Shown: positions 46,736 to 55,986, counted from the first letter of the stretch. The stretch: DNA of 64,000 nucleotides from Maricaulis maris MCS10 (GCF_000014745.1 NC_008347.1:3178001-3242000), one strand, 5' to 3'. The notes: generated from the letters alone by a model not told the origin. Numbers and translations: made by a program.

Positions 46736-47281
46736 ATGTCGAGCCCAACTGTTTCCAATCACCGCATTTCCACGATGTTTTTCGGGGGCCTTGCCGCCCT
46801 CGCCATCAGCACCGGCGCATTTGCCGGGCCCGACGAATTCGGCCCGGGCCCGCTGATCGAGGCCTATGGCCAGATCGCGCCGGTTGACGCCGACATGATG
46901 ATACCGGAAGGCGCCAGCTTTGCTGTGACCTTTGATACGGCAACACGGTCAGAGGCGGAAACTCTCAACCGGACGCTGACCAGCGCCGCGAGATTTCTCA
47001 ACATGCACGTCGCCAATGGCGTGGAAGCGGGCTCGCTTCGGGTCGCCGTTGTGGTGCATGGCGGCGCTGTCCATGACGTTTCGTCAGCGACCGCGGGCGC
47101 CAATGCGGATCTGATCGCAACACTGCTTGAGCATAATGTTCGGGTTATCGTCTGCGGCCAGAGCGCATCCTATTATGACGTCGGACGCAGCGACCTGCTT
47201 CCTGGCGTCGAAATGGCTTTGTCGGCGATGACCGCTCACGCGCTGCTGCAGCAGGCCGACTATACGCTCAACCCGTTCTGA
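46736..47281 (+). CDS. Secreted DsrE/DsrF-like family protein
   Basis: A 181-residue protein with a signal peptide (FFGGLAALAISTGAFA) and a DsrE-like sulfur-relay fold. VAVVVHGGAVHDV and the Cys in VRVIVCGQSASYYDV match the family Cys position. GVEMALSAMTAHALLQQADYTLNPF is the usual C terminus. Periplasmic DsrE-like proteins are of unknown role. It is convergent with the ubiH-like gene. Confidence 0.85.
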   Translation: MSSPTVSNHRISTMFFGGLAALAISTGAFAGPDEFGPGPLIEAYGQIAPVDADMMIPEGASFAVTFDTATRSEAETLNRTLTSAARFLNMHVANGVEAGSLRVAVVVHGGAVHDVSSATAGANADLIATLLEHNVRVIVCGQSASYYDVGRSDLLPGVEMALSAMTAHALLQQADYTLNPF

Positions 47282-47289
47282 AGCCTGGA

Positions 47290-48564
47290 TCAGGCCGCAT
47301 CCAGGCGTCTGCCCTTGAGGAGCCGTGGCGGATCCCCCGTCTCGCCGCCCGCCTGGCGCATGAAGAAGCGCCGGGCCGGCCCGATCTTGTTGACCAGAGA
47401 CATGCCGAGCCCGCGCAACTGGCGGACCGGCTCGATGTCGTTGGAGAACAGGCGGTTGAACAGGTCAGTACCGGCGGCCAGCGAGACGCTGTCAAATTTG
47501 CGCCAGTCCTCATAGCGGCGCAGCGTGATCAGCGCGCCGATATCAAGGCCGACCCGTTTGGCTTCGCCGGTGACTTCCGCCAGGGCGGCCGCGTCGCGTA
47601 TCCCGAGATTGAAGCCCTGACCGGCCAGCGGGTGGATGCCGCGCGCTGCGTCGCCGACAAAGGCGATCCGCTCGTCACAAAAACGCTCGGAATAGCGAAG
47701 CCCGAGCGGGTAGGTGAAGCGGGCGCCTTCGGGCCGCACATCGCCGAGAAAATCACCAAACCGGTTCTCGAGTTCTTCCTGGAAGACGGCGTCCGGTGCA
47801 TCCTTGAGTGCGTCTGCGATGGCGTCCGGTTCAGTCCAGACAAGGGAGGCTCGATTGTCAGGAAGTGGCAGGATGGCGAAGGGGCCCGATGGCAGGAAGT
47901 ATTCATAAGCCACGCCATTATGCGGCTCTGAATGACGCACTGTTGCCACGACGCCCTTCTGACCATACTGCCAGCCGGCCGTCCGGATCGCCGCCTGTTT
48001 GCGCAAGCGCGAAAACTTGCCGTCACACGCGACCAGCAACTGGCCTGACAGGATCCGGCCATCATCGAGATAGAGTTCAACGCCGTCACCGCGGGTCTCA
48101 TAGCGATCGGCCCTGGCTGGCGCGAAGACGCTAATCCCGGACTTCGATTTCAGCGCCTGGATCAGCGCAAAGCGTGAGTGCCGGTTCTCGGCCATCCAGC
48201 CGAGCGGCTCACCGTCATCGCCGTCGGAAATCTCGCGCCGGTCGAAGTGAAGACTGTGCGGCCCCGGTCCACCCGGCTTGTCGCCGCCATAAGGGCGTCC
48301 GTCGCACACCAGGATATGTTCGATCCGTTGGGTGTGAGGCCTTAGATATTCAGCGACACCAAGGGCTTCGAACATGCGCCAGGACGTATAGGCAAGCGCA
48401 GAGGCGCGGCCGTCGAACTCGGGCGCGATCTGCTCGTCCATTTCAAGCACATCGACGAGCGCTACCGTCAGGCCCGCCTGGTCCATGGCCAGCGCCAATG
48501 TCATTCCGGCCAGTCCGCCGCCGACGATCACAACATCGCCTTGATAGGATGGTGTCTGAGTCAT
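47290..48564 (-). CDS. UbiH/UbiF/COQ6-family FAD monooxygenase
   Basis: A 424-residue flavin hydroxylase, probably acting in ubiquinone ring hydroxylation. The FAD motif VIVGGGLAGMTLALAMDQAGL is at the N terminus, the DG motif LLVACDGKFSRLRK in the middle, and the GD motif IAFVGDAARGIHPLAGQGFNLGIRDAAAL near residue 285. It is divergent from ftsK. Which ring position it hydroxylates cannot be told from sequence alone. Confidence 0.9.
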   Translation of the reverse strand: MTQTPSYQGDVVIVGGGLAGMTLALAMDQAGLTVALVDVLEMDEQIAPEFDGRASALAYTSWRMFEALGVAEYLRPHTQRIEHILVCDGRPYGGDKPGGPGPHSLHFDRREISDGDDGEPLGWMAENRHSRFALIQALKSKSGISVFAPARADRYETRGDGVELYLDDGRILSGQLLVACDGKFSRLRKQAAIRTAGWQYGQKGVVATVRHSEPHNGVAYEYFLPSGPFAILPLPDNRASLVWTEPDAIADALKDAPDAVFQEELENRFGDFLGDVRPEGARFTYPLGLRYSERFCDERIAFVGDAARGIHPLAGQGFNLGIRDAAALAEVTGEAKRVGLDIGALITLRRYEDWRKFDSVSLAAGTDLFNRLFSNDIEPVRQLRGLGMSLVNKIGPARRFFMRQAGGETGDPPRLLKGRRLDAA

Positions 48565-48622
48565 GGGGCGCAGAATAGGCGCTTTGGGCCCGCTGAAAAG
48601 CGGCCAGAGCGTCGCAGTGCTG

Positions 48623-48637
48623 TTAACCTTTGTTTAC
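48623..48637 (+). promoter_or_regulatory. CtrA-like half-perfect box upstream of ftsK
   Basis: TTAA-CCTTTGT-TTAC at 48623-48637 differs from the CtrA core TTAA-N7-TTAA at one position. It lies 35 bp before the ftsK start, where a promoter would be expected. Confidence 0.45.
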
Positions 48638-48671
48638 CGACCGGGAAGACTTGCAGCGTTAGGAAGTAGGC

Positions 48672-51098
48672 ATGAGCCGCAAACCTTCGACCCGCAAAGC
48701 CAAGACGCCCAAATCAGCGCCCAAGGCTGCACCGCCCTGGCGCTTGCGGCTGACTGACCTCCTGTTCGGCACCGTCATGCTGGCGACAGGCGTATTCCTG
48801 ATGGCGTCCCTGTTGTCACACAATGTCCTCGACCCGAGCTGGAATGTCGCCTCGGACGGACGGATCGGCAACTGGATGGGGCGTCCGGGCGCTACGGCCA
48901 GTGACGCCCTGTTGCAGGCCCTTGGATGGGCCTCGGGCGGTCCGGCAATCGCCCTGGTCATATGGGGCGGTATCCTGATCTGGCGGACACCGCAGCAGCG
49001 GTCAGGATCCATCGGCATTTTCCGCTGGATATTCGCGGCCCTGGGAACGGCCGGATTCGCGGCCGCGGTGGCCTCACTGCCGGTTCCGCAAGCCTGGCCC
49101 CTGGCGCCCGGCCTCGGCGGCGTGATTGGCGATTTTTTCCTGGGCGCGCTCGCTTCCCTGCCGCTTGGACTTGAACTGCCCGGCGCCACAGCGCTCGCGG
49201 CCGGTTTCGCGCTATTGCTTTCAATCGCCGGTATTTTCTTCACATTCGGCCTGCGCGCCCGGGACCTGAGCGCGGCCGTGGATGTTGGCGGGTTGGCTTG
49301 GGCGACGCTGCGGGTCTGGTTTGATCGCTTGCGCGAACGTTTGACAGGTCGCTGGTCGGACGACGCCGAAACCGCATTTGACGATGACGCTGATGATGAA
49401 CCCCGCAATGAACCGGTCCTGAAGCGGGCCATGCGGGCGGCGGATTCTGCACCGGCTGCGGCCGCGATGGCCCGCAATGACGAACCCGGCGCACCGAACT
49501 ACAATCCCGCCGTCAAGGTCGCCCCCTCTCGCAAGTCAAAGGCATCTGATCGTGATACCCGCGAGGCCCAGGGCGCATTGCCCTTCGCCCGGAATGCCGG
49601 CTTCAAACTGCCCCGCCTCGACCTGCTCGCCAAACCGTCGGTCCGCAATGATGCCATCGATGAAATGGCACTTCGACAGAATGCTGAATTGTTGCAGGGG
49701 GTTCTGTCCGATTTCGGGGTCAAGGGCGAGATCGTCCAGGTCCGTCCGGGTCCGGTTGTGACTCTCTATGAATTTGAACCTGCGCCGGGCGTGAAATCCT
49801 CCCGCGTCATCAATCTCGCTGATGATATTGCCCGCTCGATGAGTACGATGGCGGCCCGTGTCGCGGTCGTACCGGGACGCAATGCGATCGGGATAGAACT
49901 GCCCAATCCGAAACGCGAAACGGTCTTCCTGCGGGCCCTGTTCAATTCGAAAGCCTTCGAAGATGCCAAGGCCGAGCTGCCGTTTGCGCTCGGCGAGACA
50001 ATTGGTGGGGAACCCTTTGTTGCCGACCTGACCCGCATGCCCCACCTGCTGATTGCCGGTACGACCGGCTCGGGCAAATCGGTGGGCATCAATGCGATGA
50101 TCCTGTCCCTGCTCTACCGGCTGCCACCGGAAGACTGCCGGATGATCATGATCGACCCCAAAATGCTGGAATTGTCGGTCTATGACGGTATCCCGCACCT
50201 TCTCTCCCCTGTGGTTACCGATCCCAAGAAGGCCGTCGTGGCATTGAAATGGGCGGTGCGGGAGATGGAGAGCCGCTATCTGCGCATGTCCAAGGTCGGG
50301 GTTCGCAATGTCGCCGGCTTCAATGAACGCGTCGCCGAAGCCCTGGAAACCGGCGAGCCACTCTCGCGGACTGTCCAGACCGGCTATGACAAGGAGAGCG
50401 GCGAACCGATCTTTGAGACCGAGACCATCGCCGCCGAGAAAATGCCCTATATCGTCGTGGTCATTGACGAAATGGCCGACCTGATGATGGTCGCCGGCAA
50501 GGAAATCGAGGGCGCCGTCCAGCGTCTGGCCCAGATGGCACGAGCCGCCGGGATCCATCTGGTCACGGCGACCCAGCGGCCGTCTGTTGATGTGATCACC
50601 GGTACCATCAAGGCCAATTTCCCGACCCGGATTTCCTACTCCGTGACCTCCAAGATCGACAGCCGCACCATTCTCGGCGAGCAGGGCGCGGAACAATTGC
50701 TGGGCATGGGCGACCTTCTCTACATGGCCTCGGGTGGCCGGGTGCGTCGACTGCACGGTCCTTTCGTGTCGGACAAGGAAGTCGAGGATGTTGCCGCCTT
50801 CCTCAAGAAGCAGGGCGCACCGGAATATCTTGAAGCGGTCACCGCGGGCGGTGATGACGATGAGGACGGCCAGTCCGGCATGGAGCTCGGGGACAGCGGC
50901 GACAGCCTGTTTGACCAGGCCGTGGCTCTCGTCGCCCGCGATCGCAAGGCATCGACTTCCTATATCCAGCGCCGCCTGCAGATTGGCTATAACCGCGCTG
51001 CCACCCTGATCGAGCAGATGGAAGAAGAGGGCATGATCGGCCCGGCCGACCATGCCGGTCGTCGCGAGATATTCCTGCCGGAGGGCGAGGGGGCCTGA
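48672..51098 (+). CDS. ftsK: DNA translocase FtsK
   Basis: FtsK couples septation to chromosome dimer resolution. The 808-residue protein has four N-terminal membrane helices (about residues 30-195), a short linker, the alpha/beta motor domain with Walker [13 protein letters not shown] near residue 463 and Walker [15 protein letters not shown], and a C-terminal gamma winged-helix domain ([28 protein letters not shown]). It has the short linker usual in alphaproteobacteria. AGGAAGTAGGC precedes the ATG. lolA lies two genes downstream. Confidence 0.97.
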   Translation: MSRKPSTRKAKTPKSAPKAAPPWRLRLTDLLFGTVMLATGVFLMASLLSHNVLDPSWNVASDGRIGNWMGRPGATASDALLQALGWASGGPAIALVIWGGILIWRTPQQRSGSIGIFRWIFAALGTAGFAAAVASLPVPQAWPLAPGLGGVIGDFFLGALASLPLGLELPGATALAAGFALLLSIAGIFFTFGLRARDLSAAVDVGGLAWATLRVWFDRLRERLTGRWSDDAETAFDDDADDEPRNEPVLKRAMRAADSAPAAAAMARNDEPGAPNYNPAVKVAPSRKSKASDRDTREAQGALPFARNAGFKLPRLDLLAKPSVRNDAIDEMALRQNAELLQGVLSDFGVKGEIVQVRPGPVVTLYEFEPAPGVKSSRVINLADDIARSMSTMAARVAVVPGRNAIGIELPNPKRETVFLRALFNSKAFEDAKAELPFALGETIGGEPFVADLTRMPHLLIAGTTGSGKSVGINAMILSLLYRLPPEDCRMIMIDPKMLELSVYDGIPHLLSPVVTDPKKAVVALKWAVREMESRYLRMSKVGVRNVAGFNERVAEALETGEPLSRTVQTGYDKESGEPIFETETIAAEKMPYIVVVIDEMADLMMVAGKEIEGAVQRLAQMARAAGIHLVTATQRPSVDVITGTIKANFPTRISYSVTSKIDSRTILGEQGAEQLLGMGDLLYMASGGRVRRLHGPFVSDKEVEDVAAFLKKQGAPEYLEAVTAGGDDDEDGQSGMELGDSGDSLFDQAVALVARDRKASTSYIQRRLQIGYNRAATLIEQMEEEGMIGPADHAGRREIFLPEGEGA

Positions 51099-51201
51099 GC
51101 CGGTTTGCGGCGGACGCTCCTCACTCCATCGTGAATGGCGCGGGCGTTCAGGCGCTGCAAAGGTCGCCATGCCGGGGGGCAGGACGATCGAGGGACGAAT
51201 C

Positions 51202-52068
51202 ATGAAGTTTTTCTGGCTGGCCGCCGGCCTGTCCTTGCTGGGCCCGCCGGTCCTTGCCCAGACCGCGCCACAGGCAAATGAATTGTGGCGGACCGACAAT
51301 GTCGACCGGCCGGAAGCTGTCCATGTGCCTCACGGCAGCGACTGGGCCTATATCGGCAACCAGTCCGGTGCCGGTGAGGAAACCGACCCGCCCGGACAGG
51401 GTTATGTCTCCCGCCTCAACCTGGTTACCGGAGCTTGGCAGGCGCGCTGGAGCGACGGTTTCGACGACCCGCTGGGGATCGTCTCGCAGGGTGACCGCCT
51501 CTACATGGTCGATGCCGGGCGTCATGTGATCGCGCTGGATATGGACAGTGGCGATGAGCTTGATCGCTGGACCCTCGAAATCGACAATATCTTCCTCAAT
51601 GACATCGCCATCGACCCTGATGGGCGCATCTGGGTGACGGACACACGCGGCGGCCGGGTGTTCGGCCTTGTGGAAGGATCCTGGCGGCTCCTGTTCGAGG
51701 GCGATCCCTTCACCGGCGCCAATGGCATCGAATTTGTCGATGGCTGGATTTATGTCGTCTGTTCCAGCGGCGTCGGCAATCTGATCCGCGTCCAGCCGGA
51801 CACGCTGGCGACGACCGTCTTGCTGGAGGGCGAGGGATCGCTCGATGGAGTGGTCACCGACGGTCGCGGCGGACTGGTACTGAGCGATTTGCGCGGCCGG
51901 CTGCTTCATTGGTCCGAGACAAGCGGCCTGACCGTGCTGGACGGGTATGAGGATGAGGAGATCATGCTCAACTCGATTGGCGGCACCCCGGATGGGCGTT
52001 TTATCTTCGCACCACACTGGTCCAGCTCCCGGCTCTCGGCTTATGAAATCCACTATCCGGCTCGATAG
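51202..52068 (+). CDS. Secreted beta-propeller (SMP-30/NHL-like) protein
   Basis: A 288-residue protein with signal peptide MKFFWLAAGLSLLGPPVLAQ and repeated propeller blades: DRLYMVDAGRHVIALDMDSG, DIAIDPDGRIWVTDTRGGRVFGL and DGVVTDGRGGLVLSDLRGRLLHW. It resembles the SMP-30/gluconolactonase superfamily, but I cannot assign a substrate. It sits between ftsK and lolA on the same strand, 103 bp after ftsK. Confidence 0.8.
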   Translation: MKFFWLAAGLSLLGPPVLAQTAPQANELWRTDNVDRPEAVHVPHGSDWAYIGNQSGAGEETDPPGQGYVSRLNLVTGAWQARWSDGFDDPLGIVSQGDRLYMVDAGRHVIALDMDSGDELDRWTLEIDNIFLNDIAIDPDGRIWVTDTRGGRVFGLVEGSWRLLFEGDPFTGANGIEFVDGWIYVVCSSGVGNLIRVQPDTLATTVLLEGEGSLDGVVTDGRGGLVLSDLRGRLLHWSETSGLTVLDGYEDEEIMLNSIGGTPDGRFIFAPHWSSSRLSAYEIHYPAR

Positions 52069-52159
52069 CGGCATATGTCGTGGCGAGGACTGGCGCGGGT
52101 GAGCGGATCATGAACATCAAGGTCTTGCTCACGCCGCAATCCCGGTTCAGCTTGGCGCC

Positions 52160-52825
52160 ATGATCACACTGCTTGCCTCCCTCGCCCTTTTGCAGGCGAC
52201 CGACCCGGCGCCGCTTCAAGACGAAGCGGCCCGGGAACCCGCAGCCATCCAGCAGTCACCCGAACAGGTGCCGCTGGACCGTGAGACCGCACTGGCCGGG
52301 ATCAATGCCGCGCTCAATTCCATCGACACGCTGCGCTCGCGCTTCATCCAGATCGCTCCGGACGGGTCCTCGGCCCAAGGCAATCTGGCCCTGTCACGCC
52401 CCGGCCGCCTGCGACTGGACTATGACGAACCCAACCCGCTGCGGATCATTGCCGACGGGACGACTATTGCAGTCGAGGACCGGGCGCTGGAGACGGTCGA
52501 CCGGATTCCCCTGCGCTCGACACCGCTCTGGTGGTTGTTGAAGCCGGAGATCGACATCGCCGAGGACGCGGCGATTGTGTCGCTGGAGCGGGAGTTCGGA
52601 TTTCTCTACCTGACGCTCCGTGATCCATCCGACGAGATGGAAGGCGAGATCATGTTCGTCTTCTCCCAATCCGATCACGCGCTCCGCGAATGGTTTGTCA
52701 CCGACGCTTTGGGAGAAATCACACGGGTGAGCCTAATCGATGTGCAATCCGATGTGACCCTCAATCCGCGGATCTTTGTCATCCCGGAGCCGGAATCCCG
52801 TCGTGATTCGAGGCGTGGCCGATAG
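52160..52825 (+). CDS. lolA: LolA-like outer membrane lipoprotein carrier protein
   Basis: A 221-residue periplasmic protein of the LolA/DUF1571-like fold that carries lipoproteins to the outer membrane. Family blocks are INAALNSIDTLRSRFIQIAPDGSSAQGNLALSRPGRLRLDYDEPNPLRIIADG and FVTDALGEITRVSLIDVQ. The N terminus MITLLASLALLQA is a short signal sequence, followed by a Pro/Glu-rich stretch. The ftsK-lolA neighbourhood is common in alphaproteobacteria and supports the call. Confidence 0.88.
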   Translation: MITLLASLALLQATDPAPLQDEAAREPAAIQQSPEQVPLDRETALAGINAALNSIDTLRSRFIQIAPDGSSAQGNLALSRPGRLRLDYDEPNPLRIIADGTTIAVEDRALETVDRIPLRSTPLWWLLKPEIDIAEDAAIVSLEREFGFLYLTLRDPSDEMEGEIMFVFSQSDHALREWFVTDALGEITRVSLIDVQSDVTLNPRIFVIPEPESRRDSRRGR

Positions 52826-53146
52826 AAGGTTGCGGCTTTTTGGACACACGCAATTTCTTTCTCATTTTTTATTTGTAAAAGTTTGGTCGCTGTGGCGTTA
52901 TTGTTACGCTGACTGAGAGGCAATGGATCGGCGTCGTCCCCCCGCTTGCGGATCCCCATCTCAGTCGCGCCGGATTGATCCCCTCCCGGCGCTGCGCTCA
53001 CACAGACAAGCGCATGGCTTTGCGCCCGGTCTCCTCCCCCTCGAGACCGGGCGCAATTCGTTTCAGGACCACTTGTCACCGGCTATCCCCCGTTTCTCAC
53101 ACCTGCGCCCCTGTTGCGGCGACGGATTGAGGGTTAAATACGCGTC
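52826..53146. other. Intergenic region with AT-rich start and hairpin array
   Basis: This 321 bp gap begins with an unusually AT-rich stretch (about 52845-52885) for this genome, then four adjacent stem-loops (52911-53054), then an ordinary leader for the next gene. No protein gene is supported; a 106-codon frame starting at 52923 overlaps the downstream gene out of frame. Confidence 0.55.
52911..53054 (+). ncRNA. Candidate structured RNA of four stem-loops
   Basis: Four hairpins follow each other almost without gaps. 1) GACTGAGA/TCTCAGTC (52911-52918/52959-52966), with an inner GGATC/GATCC. 2) GCGCCGG/CCGGCGC (52967-52973/52986-52992). 3) TGCGCT/AGCGCA (52993-52998/53009-53014). 4) a 12 bp GCGCCCGGTCTC/GAGACCGGGCGC (53022-53033/53043-53054). 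AATTCGTTTC follows the last, a weak terminator tail. The strand is assumed. It could instead be a 3' UTR of lolA or a leader of the next gene. Confidence 0.45.
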
Positions 53147-53755
53147 ATGCAATTCCATGATGACCCCGACGACGCTGACTTTCCGCGCCTGCTCGAAGAA
53201 ATCCCGCTCCTGTACAAGGCCAAGGCCTTTGCCGAGAGCCTGAATTCCAACTCCTGGTTCGCCCGCCTGGGTGAGCCGCTGGACGAGCGTGAAGCCTATC
53301 TGGCCCGCGCCTATCTGGATGGCCTTGGATTTCCCGATGCCGAGCCGGGCGTACTCACAGACTGGGAAGAAGCCGCCGGCGCGGCGGAAACGCTCGATCG
53401 TGATCCGGTAAGCTGGGAAGCCGAGGAGATGCTGCGCACCGGCCTCGTTTCCCGTGTGCTGGAACGCCTCGACGAAGAAGCCGTGCACGCAGCGCTGTCG
53501 ATGGTGGCCCAGAAGACCGGCGACAGCGCCCGCGACATCATCGAGGACGCGGCCGCCATGGATGATGTCGAGGACATGACCCTGGTCAATGCCGCAGCCG
53601 GTGCCCTCGCCCAGGCCGCCAATGGCGCAGCCTTGGTGATTCTGGCCGAAGCCGAAGACGATCAGCCGCCCCACCCCTTCCTGGCCCGCTGGCGCCTGTT
53701 CGCCCGCGGTCGCTGGCCCGTCGGCATTGCCGGCTCGACCTACAATATTCTTTGA
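53147..53755 (+). CDS. Conserved hypothetical acidic protein
   Basis: I do not recognise this 202-residue protein. It is very acidic (MQFHDDPDDADFPRLLEE at the start), mostly helical, without signal or membrane segment, and ends with a more hydrophobic, basic tail (FLARWRLFARGRWPVGIAGSTYNIL). That contrast suggests a conserved C-terminal contact site. It precedes xth by 25 bp and may be co-transcribed with it. Confidence 0.75.
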   Translation: MQFHDDPDDADFPRLLEEIPLLYKAKAFAESLNSNSWFARLGEPLDEREAYLARAYLDGLGFPDAEPGVLTDWEEAAGAAETLDRDPVSWEAEEMLRTGLVSRVLERLDEEAVHAALSMVAQKTGDSARDIIEDAAAMDDVEDMTLVNAAAGALAQAANGAALVILAEAEDDQPPHPFLARWRLFARGRWPVGIAGSTYNIL

Positions 53756-53780
53756 ATTCCCACACAGACGAGACCGCGCC

Positions 53781-54593
53781 ATGACCCTGACCCTTGCCAG
53801 CTGGAACATCAATTCCGTGCGCCTGCGCGCCGTCCCGCTCATTGCCGACTGGGTCCAGGAAGCCGATCCCGATGTCTTGTGCCTGCAGGAAATCAAATGC
53901 CTCGAGGAACAATTTCCCGAGGAGGCCTTCAGGGAAATGGGATTCAGGCATTTCCACGTGCGCGGCCAAAAGGGCATGCACGGGGTCGCGATCGCGTCAA
54001 AATATCCGCTCGAAGATCTGGGCGATGTCGAGCTGTGCCCACGAGGCGAAGCCCGCCATCAGCGGGTCGGTGTCGAGGGAATCGAGCTGCACAATTTCTA
54101 CATTCCCGCCGGCGGCGACGAACCGGATCCGGCCATCAATCCGCGCTTTGCCCACAAGCTGGAATTTCTGGATCGGATCGAGCGCTATTTCGCGGGACGC
54201 GCGAGTGAGAATGCGGCCCTCGTTCTGGTCGGAGACTTCAACATTGCGCCCTATGAGCATGATGTCTGGTCGCACAAGCAATTGCTCAAAGTGGTGTCCC
54301 ACACGCCTGTCGAGGTCGAGGCGCTCGAGCGGATCCGACAGGCCGGGCAATTCTCTGACGTGGCTCGTGAGCTCATTCCGATGGACGAGAAAATCTACAC
54401 CTGGTGGAGCTATCGGGCGAAGGACTGGCGGGCCGCCAATCGCGGGCGCCGTCTGGACCATATCTGGGCATCGCCCGCTGCCCGTGACCGCGCCCTGGCA
54501 GGCGGCCGCGATGCCTTCCGCATATGGGAAGACGAGCGCAGCCGTGAAAAGCCGTCCGACCATGCCCCGGTCGCGCTGACCCTGGGCAGTTAG
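53781..54593 (+). CDS. xth: Exodeoxyribonuclease III (AP endonuclease)
   Basis: A 270-residue base-excision repair nuclease. Motifs are ASWNINSVR at the N terminus, DVLCLQEIKCLEEQFP (catalytic Glu), GDFNIAPYEHDVW, WWSYRAKDWRAANRGRRLDHIWAS and the closing SDHAPVAL with the catalytic His. The start at 53781 gives the standard N terminus. The stop overlaps the convergent DUF922 gene by 4 bp. Confidence 0.96.
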   Translation: MTLTLASWNINSVRLRAVPLIADWVQEADPDVLCLQEIKCLEEQFPEEAFREMGFRHFHVRGQKGMHGVAIASKYPLEDLGDVELCPRGEARHQRVGVEGIELHNFYIPAGGDEPDPAINPRFAHKLEFLDRIERYFAGRASENAALVLVGDFNIAPYEHDVWSHKQLLKVVSHTPVEVEALERIRQAGQFSDVARELIPMDEKIYTWWSYRAKDWRAANRGRRLDHIWASPAARDRALAGGRDAFRIWEDERSREKPSDHAPVALTLGS

Positions 54594-55222
54594 AGGCGTT
54601 CGGCCATGAAGGCCTGGAGATCGAAATCGACCTGGTCGATGCCATGGTCGGTGACACGATCATAATCTCGCTGCCAGCCCCTCAGGCGGTCATTGGCAGC
54701 ATCGACCATTGATCTGACGTGCTCCTGCAAAGCCTCGCAATCAGGCTGTGGGCCGTCCTGGATGACGTCATTATACGTCTCGATCATGCCGAGGAAGGCG
54801 ATCAGCGCGTGGACATTCTCGTGCACGGTCAATACGTGCATCCGGGCGTCCCAGCGCTCCCGGTCAGACCGCCGCGCCCGGTCATAACCGGTCCAGTTCG
54901 GATAGAGGATTTCGACCTCGAGCGGGATCTCCAGCAAGGTCAGTGAGCAGCCCCGGGGCGTCAGCTCGTACTGCATGTAATAACTGCCCGAGGTACGCGT
55001 CTCGGCTTCATAGCCCAGCGGGCCCGCAAAACGCATTGCCTCGACCGCGTCGCTGACCCGGCGTCCGTCAACATCATAATAACGGACCGACATGTTTACG
55101 GGCACTTGGTCGACCTGCGGCAGCTCAGGCAATTCCTGTGCTGCGGCGACCGAAAGGCCGAAGGCGGGCAAGAGGGCCAACAGGCCTGCCACAAACCGGA
55201 TTCTGGCCAGACCGCGCCCCAT
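54590..55222 (-). CDS. DUF922 family secreted Zn-protease-like protein
   Basis: A 210-residue protein with a signal peptide (VAGLLALLPAFGLSVAAAQ). The DUF922 features VRYYDVDGRRV, FAGPLG and the zinc motif H134-E135-NV-H138 in LTVHENVHAL are present, so it may be an active periplasmic metalloprotease. It begins 5 bp after the cenR stop and is probably co-transcribed with that regulator, which hints at a cell-envelope role. Confidence 0.84.
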   Translation of the reverse strand: MGRGLARIRFVAGLLALLPAFGLSVAAAQELPELPQVDQVPVNMSVRYYDVDGRRVSDAVEAMRFAGPLGYEAETRTSGSYYMQYELTPRGCSLTLLEIPLEVEILYPNWTGYDRARRSDRERWDARMHVLTVHENVHALIAFLGMIETYNDVIQDGPQPDCEALQEHVRSMVDAANDRLRGWQRDYDRVTDHGIDQVDFDLQAFMAERL

Positions 55223-55227
55223 ATCCG

Positions 55228-55914
55228 CTAGCTCTGCAACCGGTAGCCACCGCTTTCAGTAACGAGCAGGCGTGCATGGGCGGGATCCGGTTCGATCTTC
55301 TGGCGAAGCCGATAGATATGTGTCTCCAGCGTGTGCGTTGTCACCGCCGGATTGTAACCCCACACCTCGTGCAACAATTCATCACGCGGCACGGGCTTGC
55401 CGCCGGCGCGGTACAGGTATTTGAGAATATTTGTTTCTTTCTCGGTCAGACGGACCTTTTTCTCGTCTGACGTCAGCAAGAGCTTCATCGATGGCCGGAA
55501 CTCGTAGGGACCGACCTGGAAGACCGCATCCTCGCTTTGCTCGTGGCTGCGCAAATGGGCCCGGACCCGGGCCAGCAGCACCGAGAATTTGAACGGCTTG
55601 GTGACATAGTCATTGGCGCCCGATTCCAGTCCGAGAATCTGGTCGGCATCCGTATCCTGGCCTGTCAGCATCACCACTGGAGCCGTGATGCCGTTCTTGC
55701 GCATCAGGCGGCAGGCTTCCCGCCCGTCCATGTCTGGCAATTCGACATCCAGAAGGATCAGATCGGCCCGTTCGTTTCGAGCGATCGACATGCCCCCGCC
55801 TGCGGTTCCTGCGGCCAAGGTGCGAAATTCCTCATGCAGGGCGAACTGCTCGACCAGGGCTTCGCGGAGATCTTCGTCGTCATCGACGATCAGAATGGTT
55901 TTTTGAGCGTTCAT
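55228..55914 (-). CDS. cenR: CenR-type OmpR-family response regulator
   Basis: A 228-residue regulator closely following Caulobacter CenR, an essential cell-envelope regulator, as I recall its sequence. The receiver domain has D11/D12, phospho-acceptor D56 in ILLDVELPDMDG and K106 in VTKPF; the winged-helix DNA-binding domain has RLTEKETNILKYLYRAGGK and TTHTLETHIYRLRQKIEPD. No kinase is adjacent. Its leader carries a perfect 15 bp inverted repeat. ATG 55914 gives the usual N terminus (MNAQKTILIVDDD). Confidence 0.88.
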   Translation of the reverse strand: MNAQKTILIVDDDEDLREALVEQFALHEEFRTLAAGTAGGGMSIARNERADLILLDVELPDMDGREACRLMRKNGITAPVVMLTGQDTDADQILGLESGANDYVTKPFKFSVLLARVRAHLRSHEQSEDAVFQVGPYEFRPSMKLLLTSDEKKVRLTEKETNILKYLYRAGGKPVPRDELLHEVWGYNPAVTTHTLETHIYRLRQKIEPDPAHARLLVTESGGYRLQS

Positions 55915-55944
55915 GCTTTGATTGTGCCTATTTCGTTTCACAAG

Positions 55945-55986
55945 GCAATTCCTGCCGGGTGGCAGATTTTGCCCGGCAGGAATTGC
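55945..55986 (-). promoter_or_regulatory. Perfect 15 bp inverted repeat in the cenR upstream region
   Basis: GCAATTCCTGCCGGG (55945-55959) pairs fully with CCCGGCAGGAATTGC (55972-55986) around a 12 nt loop. It ends 31 bp before the cenR start. It could be a leader RNA hairpin or a large operator. No T-run follows on the minus strand, so a terminator for cenR is unlikely. Confidence 0.65.

Noticed and set aside
49536-51299. 587-codon open frame on the minus strand across ftsK
   Set aside because: It is fully antisense to a clear FtsK and results from GC-biased codon use. It has no ribosome binding site or recognisable motif.
52923-53243. 106-codon plus-strand frame before the acidic unknown gene
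   Set aside because: It overlaps the real gene out of frame and covers the four hairpins. Pro/Arg/Ser-rich translation is typical of a shadow.
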